Below, piece by piece: positions 52,379-60,956 of a stretch of 64,000 nt of DNA. Positions within the stretch are counted from its first letter, which is position 1; every line of letters begins with the position of its first letter. Both the position numbers and the translations under genes were made by a program. The notes beneath the pieces were generated by a model. That model was not told the DNA's origin and did no database searches. It was given only the letters and a program-made list of their open reading frames with translations. Source of the stretch: Pseudomonas kribbensis (GTDB lineage: Bacteria; Pseudomonadota; Gammaproteobacteria; Pseudomonadales; Pseudomonadaceae); NCBI RefSeq assembly GCF_003352185.1, contig NZ_CP029608.1:1736001-1800000 (forward strand). The letters are read 5' to 3'.

Positions 52379-54364
52379 ATGGCAGTAGTGAATGGAACGA
52401 GTGATGCGGATGTCCTGTTGGGCACCGACGGTGATGACCAACTCTATGGACTGGAGTCGGATGATGTGTTGCTGGCAAGCGCCGGCAATGATCTGCTGGA
52501 TGGCGGGGAAGGGTTTGATACGGCGAATTATTACGCCTTGTCCTCGGGCGTGAACGTCGAGTTCAACAGTGCTTCGACGACTGTCACTGCCGCTGATGGC
52601 AAGGTCGATACGCTGGTCGGCGTGGAGAAGGTCTTCGGCACCTTTCAAAATGACACCTTCACCAGCAATGTGGCCGGCGTGACGCTGGAAGGCAGTGCCG
52701 GTGACGATGTGTATATCGTTGGCAGCGAGGGCGTGACGATCATCGAGGAAAACCATCTCGGTTACGACGAGCTGCGCACCAGCCTCAACACCATCAAGAT
52801 GGACCCGTTCATCGAGAAGCTGACCTTTACCGGCACGGGCGATTTCAAGGGCTACGGCAATGCCAGCGACAATGAAATCATCGGCGGTGCCGGCAACGAC
52901 TGGCTGTGGGGTGGCGCCGGCGCTGATCACTTTGTGGGAGGCGAAGGCTTCGATACTGTCAGCTATTCCGACAGCCTCGAGGGTGTGAGAGTCCAGGACT
53001 TCGAGAACTACGACGCATTGACCATCGCCGCTGGCGACACCTTCACCGGCATCGAGGCGATTCAGGGATCGAATTTCGACGACGTGGTGTATCTGCTCGA
53101 TAACGCCATGATCGTGGATGGCGCCGATGGCTACGACACCGTGAGCTACCGTCACTCCTTTGATGGCGTCAGTATCGGCATCGGTCAGCAAGCAGGTCCG
53201 GATGTCACGTTGCTGAACGTCGAGAAAGTCATCGGGACGTCGTTCGATGACCGATTCACCGCCAACGTCGCGGGCGTGACGCTGGAAGGCGGAAGAGGCG
53301 ACGATGTGTACATCATCAACAGCGCCGGTGTGAGCATCGTCGAGACGGACCTCTTTGGTGGTACCGACCACGTGTACACCAGCCTGTCGTCGATGCACAT
53401 GGATCCGTTCATTGAAAACATGACCTACACCGGCACGGCGGACTTCACCGGCTACGGCAATGACGGGAACAACGTCATCGTTTCGGGCGCCGGCAATGAC
53501 GTCCTGTTGGGTGGCGCGGGCGGTGACCGCTTTGAAGGCGGGGCCGGTATCGACATCGTCAGCTATGACGACAGCAGCGAAGGGTTGAGCGCTTCTCTTA
53601 ACTGGGGGCCGCAAAGCGGCATCGCGCTTTACGACACCTACATTGATATTGAAGGCCTGCGCGGCAGCAAGTACAACGATTCGCTGCAAGGAAATTCGGA
53701 CGACAACATCCTTGAAGGCGGGACGGGCGATGACCAGATTGTCGGTGACGATGGCAACGATCATATCTATGGCGGACTGAAATCCGGTCTCGACGGCGAT
53801 GTCGCACAAGCCGACACGCTGTCTGGCGGTTCGGGTGATGACGTCATCGTCAGTGCCGTGAATGACCTGGGCACAGTGGCCCATGGAGACCAGGGCGATG
53901 ACACCGTCACGGTCAACAGCGGCAGTGCCTTCGGTGATGATGGCAATGACGTGCTGACCGGCACCGGCAGCAACTATCTGTTGTTCGGTGGCAGCGGTAA
54001 TGACCTGCTGGTTCTCAACCTTGTGGGTCAGTCCGGCACTGGCGGCGTCGCGTTCGGTGGTATGGGGGATGACACCTATATCGTGAACACCACCGGGCTG
54101 GTGACGATCCAGGATGAAGGCTGGGATCTCAACGACACGCTGATCCTGAACACCGTCGCCAATCTCAGTCAGCTGAACGTCACTCGCATCGGTGATGATG
54201 CCTATCTGCACAGCGCCAACGACGGCAGTGTTGGTGTTCCGTCCAGCGGCGTGAAGCTGCAGGGCTGGTACGCCGGTTACAACAACATCGAGCACCTGCA
54301 GACGGCCGACGGCCAGGTCTACGACCTGCCGGCGACGGTCGACGGGTTTGCGATGTTTGGCTGA
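52379..54364 (+). CDS. RTX-type calcium-binding repeat protein, 661 residues
   Basis: The ATG at 52379 follows AAGGAAGAAGC and gives 661 residues. It is a paralogue of the upstream protein: same N-terminus (MAVVNGTSDADVLLGTDGDDQLYGL), the same VTLEGSAGDDVYI, TFTGTGDFKGYGNASDNEI and GGAGNDWLWGGAGADHFVGGEGFDTVSYSDS blocks in about two long units, a nonapeptide array near LEGGTGDDQIVGDDGNDHIYGG, and a matching C-terminus (VKLQGWYAGYNNIEHLQTADG to DGFAMFG). There is no signal peptide. It is likely co-exported with its larger paralogue by a type I system encoded elsewhere (inference). Confidence 0.83.
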   Translation: MAVVNGTSDADVLLGTDGDDQLYGLESDDVLLASAGNDLLDGGEGFDTANYYALSSGVNVEFNSASTTVTAADGKVDTLVGVEKVFGTFQNDTFTSNVAGVTLEGSAGDDVYIVGSEGVTIIEENHLGYDELRTSLNTIKMDPFIEKLTFTGTGDFKGYGNASDNEIIGGAGNDWLWGGAGADHFVGGEGFDTVSYSDSLEGVRVQDFENYDALTIAAGDTFTGIEAIQGSNFDDVVYLLDNAMIVDGADGYDTVSYRHSFDGVSIGIGQQAGPDVTLLNVEKVIGTSFDDRFTANVAGVTLEGGRGDDVYIINSAGVSIVETDLFGGTDHVYTSLSSMHMDPFIENMTYTGTADFTGYGNDGNNVIVSGAGNDVLLGGAGGDRFEGGAGIDIVSYDDSSEGLSASLNWGPQSGIALYDTYIDIEGLRGSKYNDSLQGNSDDNILEGGTGDDQIVGDDGNDHIYGGLKSGLDGDVAQADTLSGGSGDDVIVSAVNDLGTVAHGDQGDDTVTVNSGSAFGDDGNDVLTGTGSNYLLFGGSGNDLLVLNLVGQSGTGGVAFGGMGDDTYIVNTTGLVTIQDEGWDLNDTLILNTVANLSQLNVTRIGDDAYLHSANDGSVGVPSSGVKLQGWYAGYNNIEHLQTADGQVYDLPATVDGFAMFG

Positions 54365-54393
54365 TCCATTCGATCCGCTGAAACGAGCCTGAG

Positions 54394-54430
54394 AAAGGGA
54401 TGAGTCCGGCAACGGCTTCATCCCTTTTTT
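54394..54430 (+). terminator. Intrinsic terminator after the RTX genes
   Basis: AAAGGGATGA (54394-54403) pairs with TCATCCCTTT (54418-54427) around an inner CCG-GCAA-CGG stem, with T's following. It closes the RTX unit. Confidence 0.9.
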
Positions 54431-54469
54431 CATGCCTGCATTTCCTTGCCGACACAGGGCTGGCGGAGC

Positions 54470-54485
54470 TGGCGCGTTTCCTGCA
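54470..54485 (+). promoter_or_regulatory. Candidate sigma-54 promoter of the sugar operon
   Basis: TGGCGCGTTTCCTGCA has GG (54471-54472) and GC (54483-54484) ten bases apart and differs from TGGCACG-N4-TTGCA at two positions. It is 127 bases before rfbF. RpoN control would link this operon to flagellar gene expression (inference). Confidence 0.55.
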
Positions 54486-54611
54486 AGTCCCCCTCAAATC
54501 GCCATAAAACGAGCGCTCACGGTCATTCACCTGCGCCCGGACTGGCAAAGGTTCAGCCGCAAAGGCCTGCAACAGCGAGGCCGAGCCCTGTGACGTAGAA
54601 GAGGGGAGACG

Positions 54612-55385
54612 ATGAAGGCAGTTATTTTGGCGGGTGGCCTCGGCACGCGCATCAGTGAAGAGTCGCACCTCAAGCCCAAGCCGATGATCGAGATCGGCGG
54701 CAAGCCAATTCTCTGGCACATCATGAAGCAGTATTCCGCCCACGGAATCCACGACTTCGTGATCTGCCTCGGCTACAAGGGCTACGCGATCAAGGACTTC
54801 TTCGCCAACTACTTCCTGCACACCTCCGACGTCACGTTCGACATGCGCAACAACCGCATGGACGTGCACCAGAACTACAGCGAGCCGTGGAGCGTCACCC
54901 TGATCGACACCGGCGAGGAAACCATGACCGGTGGCCGTCTGCTGCGTGCCGGCCGTTACCTCAAGGATGAAGAGGCGTTCTGCTTCACCTATGGTGACGG
55001 CGTCTCCGACATCAACATTGCGCAACTGGTGGACTACCACAAAGGCCACGGCCGTCTGGCCACCGTCACTGCCGTACAGCCACCAGGCCGCTACGGCGCC
55101 CTCGAACGGCATGGCGATCAGGTCCTCGGTTTCACCGAAAAACCGCGCGGTGACGGCGGCTGGATCAATGGCGGTTTCTTCGTGTTGTCGCCGAAAGTGC
55201 TGTCGTACATCGCCGGCGACGAAACCACCTGGGAAGCGGAGCCTTTGGCTCGACTGGCCCAGGACGAACAACTGAAAGCCTTCGAGCACGAAGGCTTCTG
55301 GCATCCGATGGACACCCTGCGTGACAAGAACCATCTCGAAGCGCTGTGGCAGAGCGGGGAGGCCCCATGGAAGCAATGGGTCTGA
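54612..55385 (+). CDS. rfbF: Glucose-1-phosphate cytidylyltransferase
   Basis: This 257-residue nucleotidyltransferase starts [41 protein letters not shown], with the substrate-binding GLGTR and KPKPM motifs. The [10 protein letters not shown] metal site and [15 protein letters not shown] follow. It makes CDP-glucose from CTP and glucose-1-phosphate. It opens the sugar operon; GAGGGGAGACG precedes its ATG. It overlaps rfbG by 19 bases. Confidence 0.96.
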   Translation: MKAVILAGGLGTRISEESHLKPKPMIEIGGKPILWHIMKQYSAHGIHDFVICLGYKGYAIKDFFANYFLHTSDVTFDMRNNRMDVHQNYSEPWSVTLIDTGEETMTGGRLLRAGRYLKDEEAFCFTYGDGVSDINIAQLVDYHKGHGRLATVTAVQPPGRYGALERHGDQVLGFTEKPRGDGGWINGGFFVLSPKVLSYIAGDETTWEAEPLARLAQDEQLKAFEHEGFWHPMDTLRDKNHLEALWQSGEAPWKQWV

Positions 55386-56449
55386 GTCCTGAATTCTGGC
55401 GCGGCAAGCGGGTTCTGGTCACCGGTCACACCGGTTTCAAGGGCAGCTGGCTGACCCTGTGGCTGCAAAGCCTCGGCGCGCAAGTCAGTGGTTTCTCCCT
55501 CGATCCTTCGACGGAGCCGAGCCTGTTCGAACTGGCGCGGGTGCACGAAGGCATCGACGATCAGCGCGGCGACCTGCGTGACCTCGGCGCCTTGCTCGAG
55601 ATCATCGCCGACACCGAACCGGAGATCGTCCTGCACCTGGCAGCCCAGCCGCTGGTGCGCGAAGGTTATCGCGATCCGCTCGGCACCTACTCCAGCAACG
55701 TCATGGGCACCCTGAACCTGCTCGAAGCGATTCGTCAGGTCGGTTGCGTACGGGCCTGTGTGCTGGTGACCACCGACAAGGTCTACGCCAACAAGGAATG
55801 GCTGTGGCCGTACCGCGAAGACGAAGCCCTCGGTGGCCATGACCCTTACAGCAGCAGCAAGGCGTGCTGCGAGTTGCTGGCGCAGTCTTACGCGGCGTCG
55901 TTCTTCCCGGCCGACAAGTTCGCCGAGCACGGTCTGGCTCTGGCCACCGCGCGCGCCGGCAACGTGTTGGGCGGCGGCGATTTCGCCCCTGAGCGGCTGA
56001 TTCCCGATGTACTGAAAGCCTGGTCCGCAGACGAACCGGTGACCCTGCGCTACCCGCAAGCCGTGCGCCCATGGCAACACGCGCTGGAGCCGCTGGCCGG
56101 CTACCTGCAACTGGCCGCCGGGCTTTACGAAGAAGGTCCGGAATACGCCGGGGCGTGGAACTTCGGCCCGGGCGAAGCGGACATGTGCAGCGTCGGCGAA
56201 GTGGTCGAACTGCTCGCCAACCGCTGGCCTCAGGCCCGTGGTCTGCGCATCGAACCGAGCGAGCTGCACGAGGCCGGCCTGCTGCGCCTGGACAGCAGCC
56301 GCGCCCGTCAGGTGCTGGGCTGGCAACCGCGCTGGTCGTTGCAGCAATGCCTGACCCAGACCCTCGACTGGCACCTGGCGTGGCAGAACGGCGACGACAT
56401 GCGCACCGTGACCCTCGGCCAACTGAACCTGTACCGGGGCGCGCTGTGA
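55367..56449 (+). CDS. rfbG: CDP-glucose 4,6-dehydratase
   Basis: The ATG at 55367 with GGGGAGG upstream gives 360 residues. The Rossmann motif [11 protein letters not shown] and catalytic DPYSSSK (Tyr and Lys) identify an extended [16 protein letters not shown] carries the Thr-Asp-Lys of CDP-glucose dehydratases. It forms CDP-4-keto-6-deoxyglucose. It overlaps rfbF by 19 bases and the next gene by four (GTGA). Confidence 0.96.
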   Translation: MEAMGLSPEFWRGKRVLVTGHTGFKGSWLTLWLQSLGAQVSGFSLDPSTEPSLFELARVHEGIDDQRGDLRDLGALLEIIADTEPEIVLHLAAQPLVREGYRDPLGTYSSNVMGTLNLLEAIRQVGCVRACVLVTTDKVYANKEWLWPYREDEALGGHDPYSSSKACCELLAQSYAASFFPADKFAEHGLALATARAGNVLGGGDFAPERLIPDVLKAWSADEPVTLRYPQAVRPWQHALEPLAGYLQLAAGLYEEGPEYAGAWNFGPGEADMCSVGEVVELLANRWPQARGLRIEPSELHEAGLLRLDSSRARQVLGWQPRWSLQQCLTQTLDWHLAWQNGDDMRTVTLGQLNLYRGAL

Positions 56450-57006
56450 GCGAGTTTTCCTTGAAACAGTTACCGCTGGCCGGGCTGTTCAGCGTCCAGC
56501 ACAAGCGCTTCGAAGATCAGCGTGGGCACTTCGCCCGGCTGTTCTGCGAGGGCAGCCTGAAAGCGTTCGGCAGCGAATTTCACATCCGCCAGATCAACCA
56601 TTCCTGCACCCGTGAAAAGGGCAGCGTGCGCGGTCTGCATTACCAGAATGCCAACGCCCCGGAAGCCAAGCTGATCACCTGCCTGCGCGGTGAAGTGTGG
56701 GACGTGGCGGTGGATTTGCGCCCGGACTCGGAAACCTTCCTGCACTGGCACGCCGAGCACCTGAAGGCCGGCGATGGTCGCAGCCTGCTGATCCCCGCCG
56801 GTTTCGCCCACGGTTTCCAGACCCTCACCGACGATGCCGAGCTGCTTTACCTGCACAGCGCCGATTACGCGCCGGAGCACGAGGGCGGGCTGTCGGTGAA
56901 CGATCCACGGCTGGCGATTGCCTGGCCGTTGCCTGTCAATAATTTGTCAGCGCGTGATTCCAGCCATCCCGCGCTCGATCAACACTTTGCTGGAGTGCGT
57001 CTATGA
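56446..57006 (+). CDS. RmlC-like sugar 3,5-epimerase
   Basis: The GTG at 56446 inside the rfbG stop gives 186 residues. The RmlC cupin is clear: RGHFARLFCEGSLKAFG, QINHSCTREKGSVRGLHYQNANAPEAKLITCLRGEVWDVAVDLR (catalytic His in RGLHYQ) and IPAGFAHGFQTLTDDAELLYLHS. It probably epimerises CDP-4-keto-6-deoxyglucose at C3 and/or C5. The annotation as dTDP-rhamnose enzyme would be misleading here because the neighbours make a CDP sugar. Confidence 0.9.
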   Translation: MSEFSLKQLPLAGLFSVQHKRFEDQRGHFARLFCEGSLKAFGSEFHIRQINHSCTREKGSVRGLHYQNANAPEAKLITCLRGEVWDVAVDLRPDSETFLHWHAEHLKAGDGRSLLIPAGFAHGFQTLTDDAELLYLHSADYAPEHEGGLSVNDPRLAIAWPLPVNNLSARDSSHPALDQHFAGVRL

Positions 57007-58229
57007 ACTGCCGTGGGTGCGCCGCACCGCTGAGCCTGCCGCTGATCGACCTCGGCACCTCGCCACCGTCCAACGCCTACGTGCATGCCGATCGTCTGGA
57101 ACAGGCCGAGCAATGGGTGCCGCTGAAGGTCGCCGTGTGCCAGCAATGCTGGCTGGTGCAGACTGAGGATTACACCAGCGCCGACAGCCTGTTCGACGCC
57201 GAGTACGCCTATTTCAGTTCGTTCTCCAGCACCTGGCTGGCCCATGCCGAGCGTTATGTGGCGGAGATGGTCGAGCGCTTCGGCCTCACCCCTGACAGCC
57301 GCGTTGTTGAGATCGCCGCCAATGACGGCTACCTGCTGCAATACGTCGCCGGTCGCGGCATCCCGTGCCTGGGCGTCGAGCCGACCCGCAGCACCGCGCA
57401 GGCAGCGCGGGAAAAAGGCCTGGAGATTCGTGAGCTGTTCTTCGGTCGCGACACCGCCGCGCAGTTGAAAAGCGAAGGCTGGGCCGCCGACCTGATGGCG
57501 GCCAACAACGTGCTGGCCCACGTGCCGGACATCAATGACTTCCTCGGCGGTTTTGCCGCGCTGCTCAAGCCGACCGGCGTCGCCACTTTCGAATTCCCGC
57601 AACTGCTGACGCTGATGGCGGGTGCGCAGTTCGACACGCTGTATCACGAACACTATTCCTACCTGTCCCTGACCGCTGTGCAGACGTTGTGCGAGCGCAA
57701 TGGCCTGGAAGTGTTCGACGTCAGCCAGCTGAGCACTCACGGCGGCTCCTTGCGAGTGTTCGTGCAGCGCAAGGACGGTGAACGCCGCACCGTGCAGCCA
57801 GCGGTGCAACAGCAGTTGCAGGCCGAACTCGACGCCGGGGTGAAAACCCCCGAGTACTACGCCACGCTGGCGCCGGCCGCCGAACGCATCAAGCATGATT
57901 TGCTGCGCTTCCTGTTGCAGGCCAAGGCCGATGGCAAGCGTGTGGTCGGCTACGGCGCCGCCGCCAAGGGCAACACCTTGCTCAACTACGCCGGGGTTAA
58001 ACCGGATCTGCTGGCCTGGGTCGCCGACGCCAACCCGCACAAGCAGGGCAAGTTCCTGCCGGGCAGTCGCATTCCGATCGTGGCACCCGCGCAGATCGAT
58101 ATCGAAAAACCGGACTACGTGCTGGTGCTGCCATGGAACCTGCTGCATGAAGTCAGTCAGCAACTGGCCCAGGTACGTCAGTGGGACGGCCGCTTCGTGA
58201 TCGCCGTACCTGAGTTGAGCGTGCTGTGA
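57003..58229 (+). CDS. Sugar C-methyltransferase (TylC3/EvaC-like)
   Basis: This 408-residue SAM enzyme has the three-part C-methyltransferase architecture. An N-terminal zinc module (CRGCAAPL...VCQQCWLVQ) is followed by SAM-binding VVEIAANDGYLLQYV with NNVLAHVPDINDFL, then the C-terminal Methyltransf_14-type domain (VGYGAAAKGNTLLNYAGVKPDLLAWVADANPHKQGKFLPG). Characterised relatives methylate C3 of nucleotide-4-keto-6-deoxysugars. ATGA and TGTGA overlaps join it to its neighbours. Confidence 0.92.
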   Translation: MNCRGCAAPLSLPLIDLGTSPPSNAYVHADRLEQAEQWVPLKVAVCQQCWLVQTEDYTSADSLFDAEYAYFSSFSSTWLAHAERYVAEMVERFGLTPDSRVVEIAANDGYLLQYVAGRGIPCLGVEPTRSTAQAAREKGLEIRELFFGRDTAAQLKSEGWAADLMAANNVLAHVPDINDFLGGFAALLKPTGVATFEFPQLLTLMAGAQFDTLYHEHYSYLSLTAVQTLCERNGLEVFDVSQLSTHGGSLRVFVQRKDGERRTVQPAVQQQLQAELDAGVKTPEYYATLAPAAERIKHDLLRFLLQAKADGKRVVGYGAAAKGNTLLNYAGVKPDLLAWVADANPHKQGKFLPGSRIPIVAPAQIDIEKPDYVLVLPWNLLHEVSQQLAQVRQWDGRFVIAVPELSVL

Positions 58230-59077
58230 AGGTTCTGGTCACCGGAGCCACCGGCTTCGTCGGTCGCCATCTGGTCGCGGCATTGCTGAACCGTGGCTGC
58301 ACGGTGCGGGCGGTTGCGCGTGATGCACAGAAAGCTGCGGGCATGCCGTGGATCAATGACGTCGAGTTCGTCAGCGCGGATATTCACGCAGCGGATCTGG
58401 GCATCGGCGCGCTGACCGAAGGCGTCGATGCGCTCGCGCACCTGGCCTGGCCGGGATTGCCGAACTATCGGGCGCTGTTCCATTTCGAGCACAACCTGAT
58501 GGCCGACTACCGCTTCATCAAAGGCGTGATAGAGGCGGGCATCAAGCAGGTGCTGGTGACTGGCACCTGCTTCGAATACGGCATGCAGAGTGGCCCGCTG
58601 AGCGAACAGAACGACGCGCAGCCGGCCAATCCCTACGGTCTGGCCAAGCACACGCTGCATCTGTTTTTGCAAAATCTGCAGCAGGAACATCCGTTCACCT
58701 TGCAATGGGCGCGACTGTTTTATCTGCACGGCGCGGGGCAAAACCCCAACAGTCTGCTGGCGGCGCTGGACCGGGCAATCGATGCCGGCGATGCGACGTT
58801 CAACATGTCGGCCGGTGAACAGCTGCGGGATTTTCTGGCGATTGAAACCGCTGCCGGTCATCTCGCTGCGATCCTGCACAAACGCGATTTCGACGGCACG
58901 ATCAACTGCGCCAGCGGCCAGCCGGTTTCGGTGCGGGCGCTGGTCGAACAGCGCGTACGCGAGCGCGGCGCGACCATCGACCTGAACCTCGGCCACTACC
59001 CGTATCCGACCCACGAACCGCTGGCGTTCTGGGCGGTGACCGAGCGCTTGCAACAGTTATTGGGAGAGATGCAATGA
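58226..59077 (+). CDS. NAD(P)-dependent sugar epimerase/ketoreductase
   Basis: This 283-residue extended SDR starts at a GTG inside the previous stop (KVLVTGATGFVGRHLVAALL), with cofactor motif GATGFVG and catalytic NPYGLAK. It is the candidate 4-ketoreductase that finishes the branched 6-deoxyhexose. The next gene begins within its stop (ATGA). Confidence 0.88.
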   Translation: MKVLVTGATGFVGRHLVAALLNRGCTVRAVARDAQKAAGMPWINDVEFVSADIHAADLGIGALTEGVDALAHLAWPGLPNYRALFHFEHNLMADYRFIKGVIEAGIKQVLVTGTCFEYGMQSGPLSEQNDAQPANPYGLAKHTLHLFLQNLQQEHPFTLQWARLFYLHGAGQNPNSLLAALDRAIDAGDATFNMSAGEQLRDFLAIETAAGHLAAILHKRDFDGTINCASGQPVSVRALVEQRVRERGATIDLNLGHYPYPTHEPLAFWAVTERLQQLLGEMQ

Positions 59078-60147
59078 GGCACGAGTTGTATCGGGTCACC
59101 GACCTGCCGGTGCTGCAGAACCGCACCTTTGCCGATCCCGAATCGGCGAAGGCATCGGCCAGCGCCGACATGCTGCTGGTGCAGGATGAGCGCAGCGGTC
59201 TGATCTTCAACGCGGCGTTCGACGCCGACAAGCTCAGCTACGACGCCGACTATCAGAACGAGCAGGCGCATTCCGGCCAGTTCCAGAAGCACCTGAGCGA
59301 TGTCGAGGGCATCATTGCCCGGCACTTCAAGGGTCAGGAACTGATAGAAGTCGGCTGCGGCAAAGGCTATTTCCTCGAGTTGCTCAAAGGTCTGGGCTAC
59401 CGCATCACCGGCATCGATCCGGCCTATGAAGGCGAGAACGCCGACGTGATCAAGGCGCCGTTCACCCGGGGTCTGGGCCTGGAAGCGGACGCCATCGTGC
59501 TGCGTCATGTGCTGGAACACATCCAGGATCCGCTGGGTTTTCTGGCGGTGATCGCCGAGGCCAATCAGGGCGGTGGGCAGATCTACATTGAGGTGCCGTG
59601 CTTTGACTGGATCCTCGAACACCGCGCCTGGTTCGACCTGTTCTACGAGCACGTCAATTACTTCCGCCTCGATGACCTGCGCCGGATGTTCGGCACCGTG
59701 CACGAGGCCGGCCACCTGTTCGGTGGCCAATACCTGTACATCGTCGCCGACCTCGCCACACTGCGTCTGACCCCGGAACAGCCGGTGCCGCGCCTGGCGT
59801 TGCCGGACGACTTCACCGCCAGCCTTGAGCGCGCGGTACAGATCATCCAGAGCGCACCCGAGCAGGGTTCGGCGATCTGGGGCGCGTCGTCCAAAGGCGT
59901 GATCTATTCGCTGTTCCTGCAGCGGGCCGGTGTGGCGGTGGATCGCGTGGTCGATATCAACCCGGCCAAGCAGGGGCGTTACCTGCCCCTGAGCGGCGCC
60001 CGGGTGTCCTCGCCGCAAGAGGCGATGGATGCCTTGCCCGAAGGCGCCAACCTGTTTGTGATGAATTCCAATTACCTCGAAGAGATCAAGCGGATGACCG
60101 GTGGACGTTACGTCTATCACGCCGTCGACAGCGCTTCGTTCCAGTGA
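59074..60147 (+). CDS. Second C-methyltransferase-like protein, lacking the zinc module
   Basis: This 357-residue protein has a SAM-binding motif (LIEVGCGKGYFLELLKGLGYRITGIDP) and RHVLEHIQDPLGFL. Its C-terminal domain (IWGASSKGVIYSLFLQRAGVAVDRVVDINPAKQGRYLPLSGA) is homologous to that of the enzyme at 57003. The N-terminus (RVTDLPVLQNRTFADPESAKASAS) is the expected region but has no CxxC pairs. It may methylate a second position or have a changed role. It is joined to the next gene by a GTGA overlap. Confidence 0.82.
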   Translation: MRHELYRVTDLPVLQNRTFADPESAKASASADMLLVQDERSGLIFNAAFDADKLSYDADYQNEQAHSGQFQKHLSDVEGIIARHFKGQELIEVGCGKGYFLELLKGLGYRITGIDPAYEGENADVIKAPFTRGLGLEADAIVLRHVLEHIQDPLGFLAVIAEANQGGGQIYIEVPCFDWILEHRAWFDLFYEHVNYFRLDDLRRMFGTVHEAGHLFGGQYLYIVADLATLRLTPEQPVPRLALPDDFTASLERAVQIIQSAPEQGSAIWGASSKGVIYSLFLQRAGVAVDRVVDINPAKQGRYLPLSGARVSSPQEAMDALPEGANLFVMNSNYLEEIKRMTGGRYVYHAVDSASFQ

Positions 60148-60902
60148 CCCTTGAGATTTTGAAAATGACCGACAACAGCATCAACAAAGCTTTCGAAGCC
60201 GAATGCCGCGAGCAGATCGCCCAGCAGGGTGACGACCAGAAACTCACCGGCCTGGCCCGTGACTTCTTCAACGAATCGGCCAAGCACAAGTACAGCTACC
60301 ACTTCTCGTGGATGGGCCGTCCGATCATCCAGCTGCCGCAAGACATGATGGCGATGCAGGAAATCATCTGGCAGGTGAAGCCTGACCTGGTCATCGAGTG
60401 CGGCATCGCCCACGGCGGTTCGATCATCTACTACGCATCCCTGCTGGAACTGCAAGGTCACGGCGAAGTGCTGGGCATCGACCTCGACATCCGTGCCCAC
60501 AACCGTGAAGCCATCGAAAGCCACCCGATGAGCAAGCGCATCAAGATGATCGAAGGTTCGAGCATCGACCCGGCCATCGCCGCTCAGGTTCGCGCCGCTG
60601 CCGAAGGCAAGAAAGTCATTCTGGTGCTCGACTCCAACCACACCCATGACCACGTGCTTGAAGAGTTGCGTCTCTATGCACCACTGGTTTCGGTGGACAG
60701 CTACTGTGTGGTGATGGACACCGTGGTTGAAGACATGCCGGCCGACTTCTTCCCGGATCGTCCATGGGGCCCGGGCGACAACCCGAAGACCGCCGTGTGG
60801 AAATACCTGGAAGAGAACAAGGATTTCGAAATCGACGTTCAGTTGCAGAACAAGCTGCTGATCACCGTGGCGCCGGACGGTTACCTGCGTCGCGTTCGTT
60901 AA
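60144..60902 (+). CDS. CmcI/cephalosporin-hydroxylase-family protein, probable sugar methyltransferase
   Basis: The GTG at 60144 lies within the previous stop and gives 252 residues; an ATG seven codons later is possible. The family core is QDMMAMQEIIWQVKPDLVIECGIAHGGSIIYYASLLEL, then GIDLDIRAHNREAIESHP, LDSNHTHDHVLEEL and PWGPGDNPKTAVWKYLEEN. Despite the name, these are SAM-dependent Rossmann proteins, and in polysaccharide clusters they are usually taken as O-methyltransferases. Confidence 0.85.
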   Translation: MTLEILKMTDNSINKAFEAECREQIAQQGDDQKLTGLARDFFNESAKHKYSYHFSWMGRPIIQLPQDMMAMQEIIWQVKPDLVIECGIAHGGSIIYYASLLELQGHGEVLGIDLDIRAHNREAIESHPMSKRIKMIEGSSIDPAIAAQVRAAAEGKKVILVLDSNHTHDHVLEELRLYAPLVSVDSYCVVMDTVVEDMPADFFPDRPWGPGDNPKTAVWKYLEENKDFEIDVQLQNKLLITVAPDGYLRRVR

Positions 60903-60956
60903 TTCGCAAATCAACAAAGCGTCATTTTGGCAAATTGCCGGTTGTGGGGAGAGGTT

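Noticed and set aside
52238..54433. A 731-codon minus-strand frame under the second RTX gene
   Set aside because: The periodic sense sequence produces a periodic antisense translation. The sense strand has clear RTX motifs and start signals.
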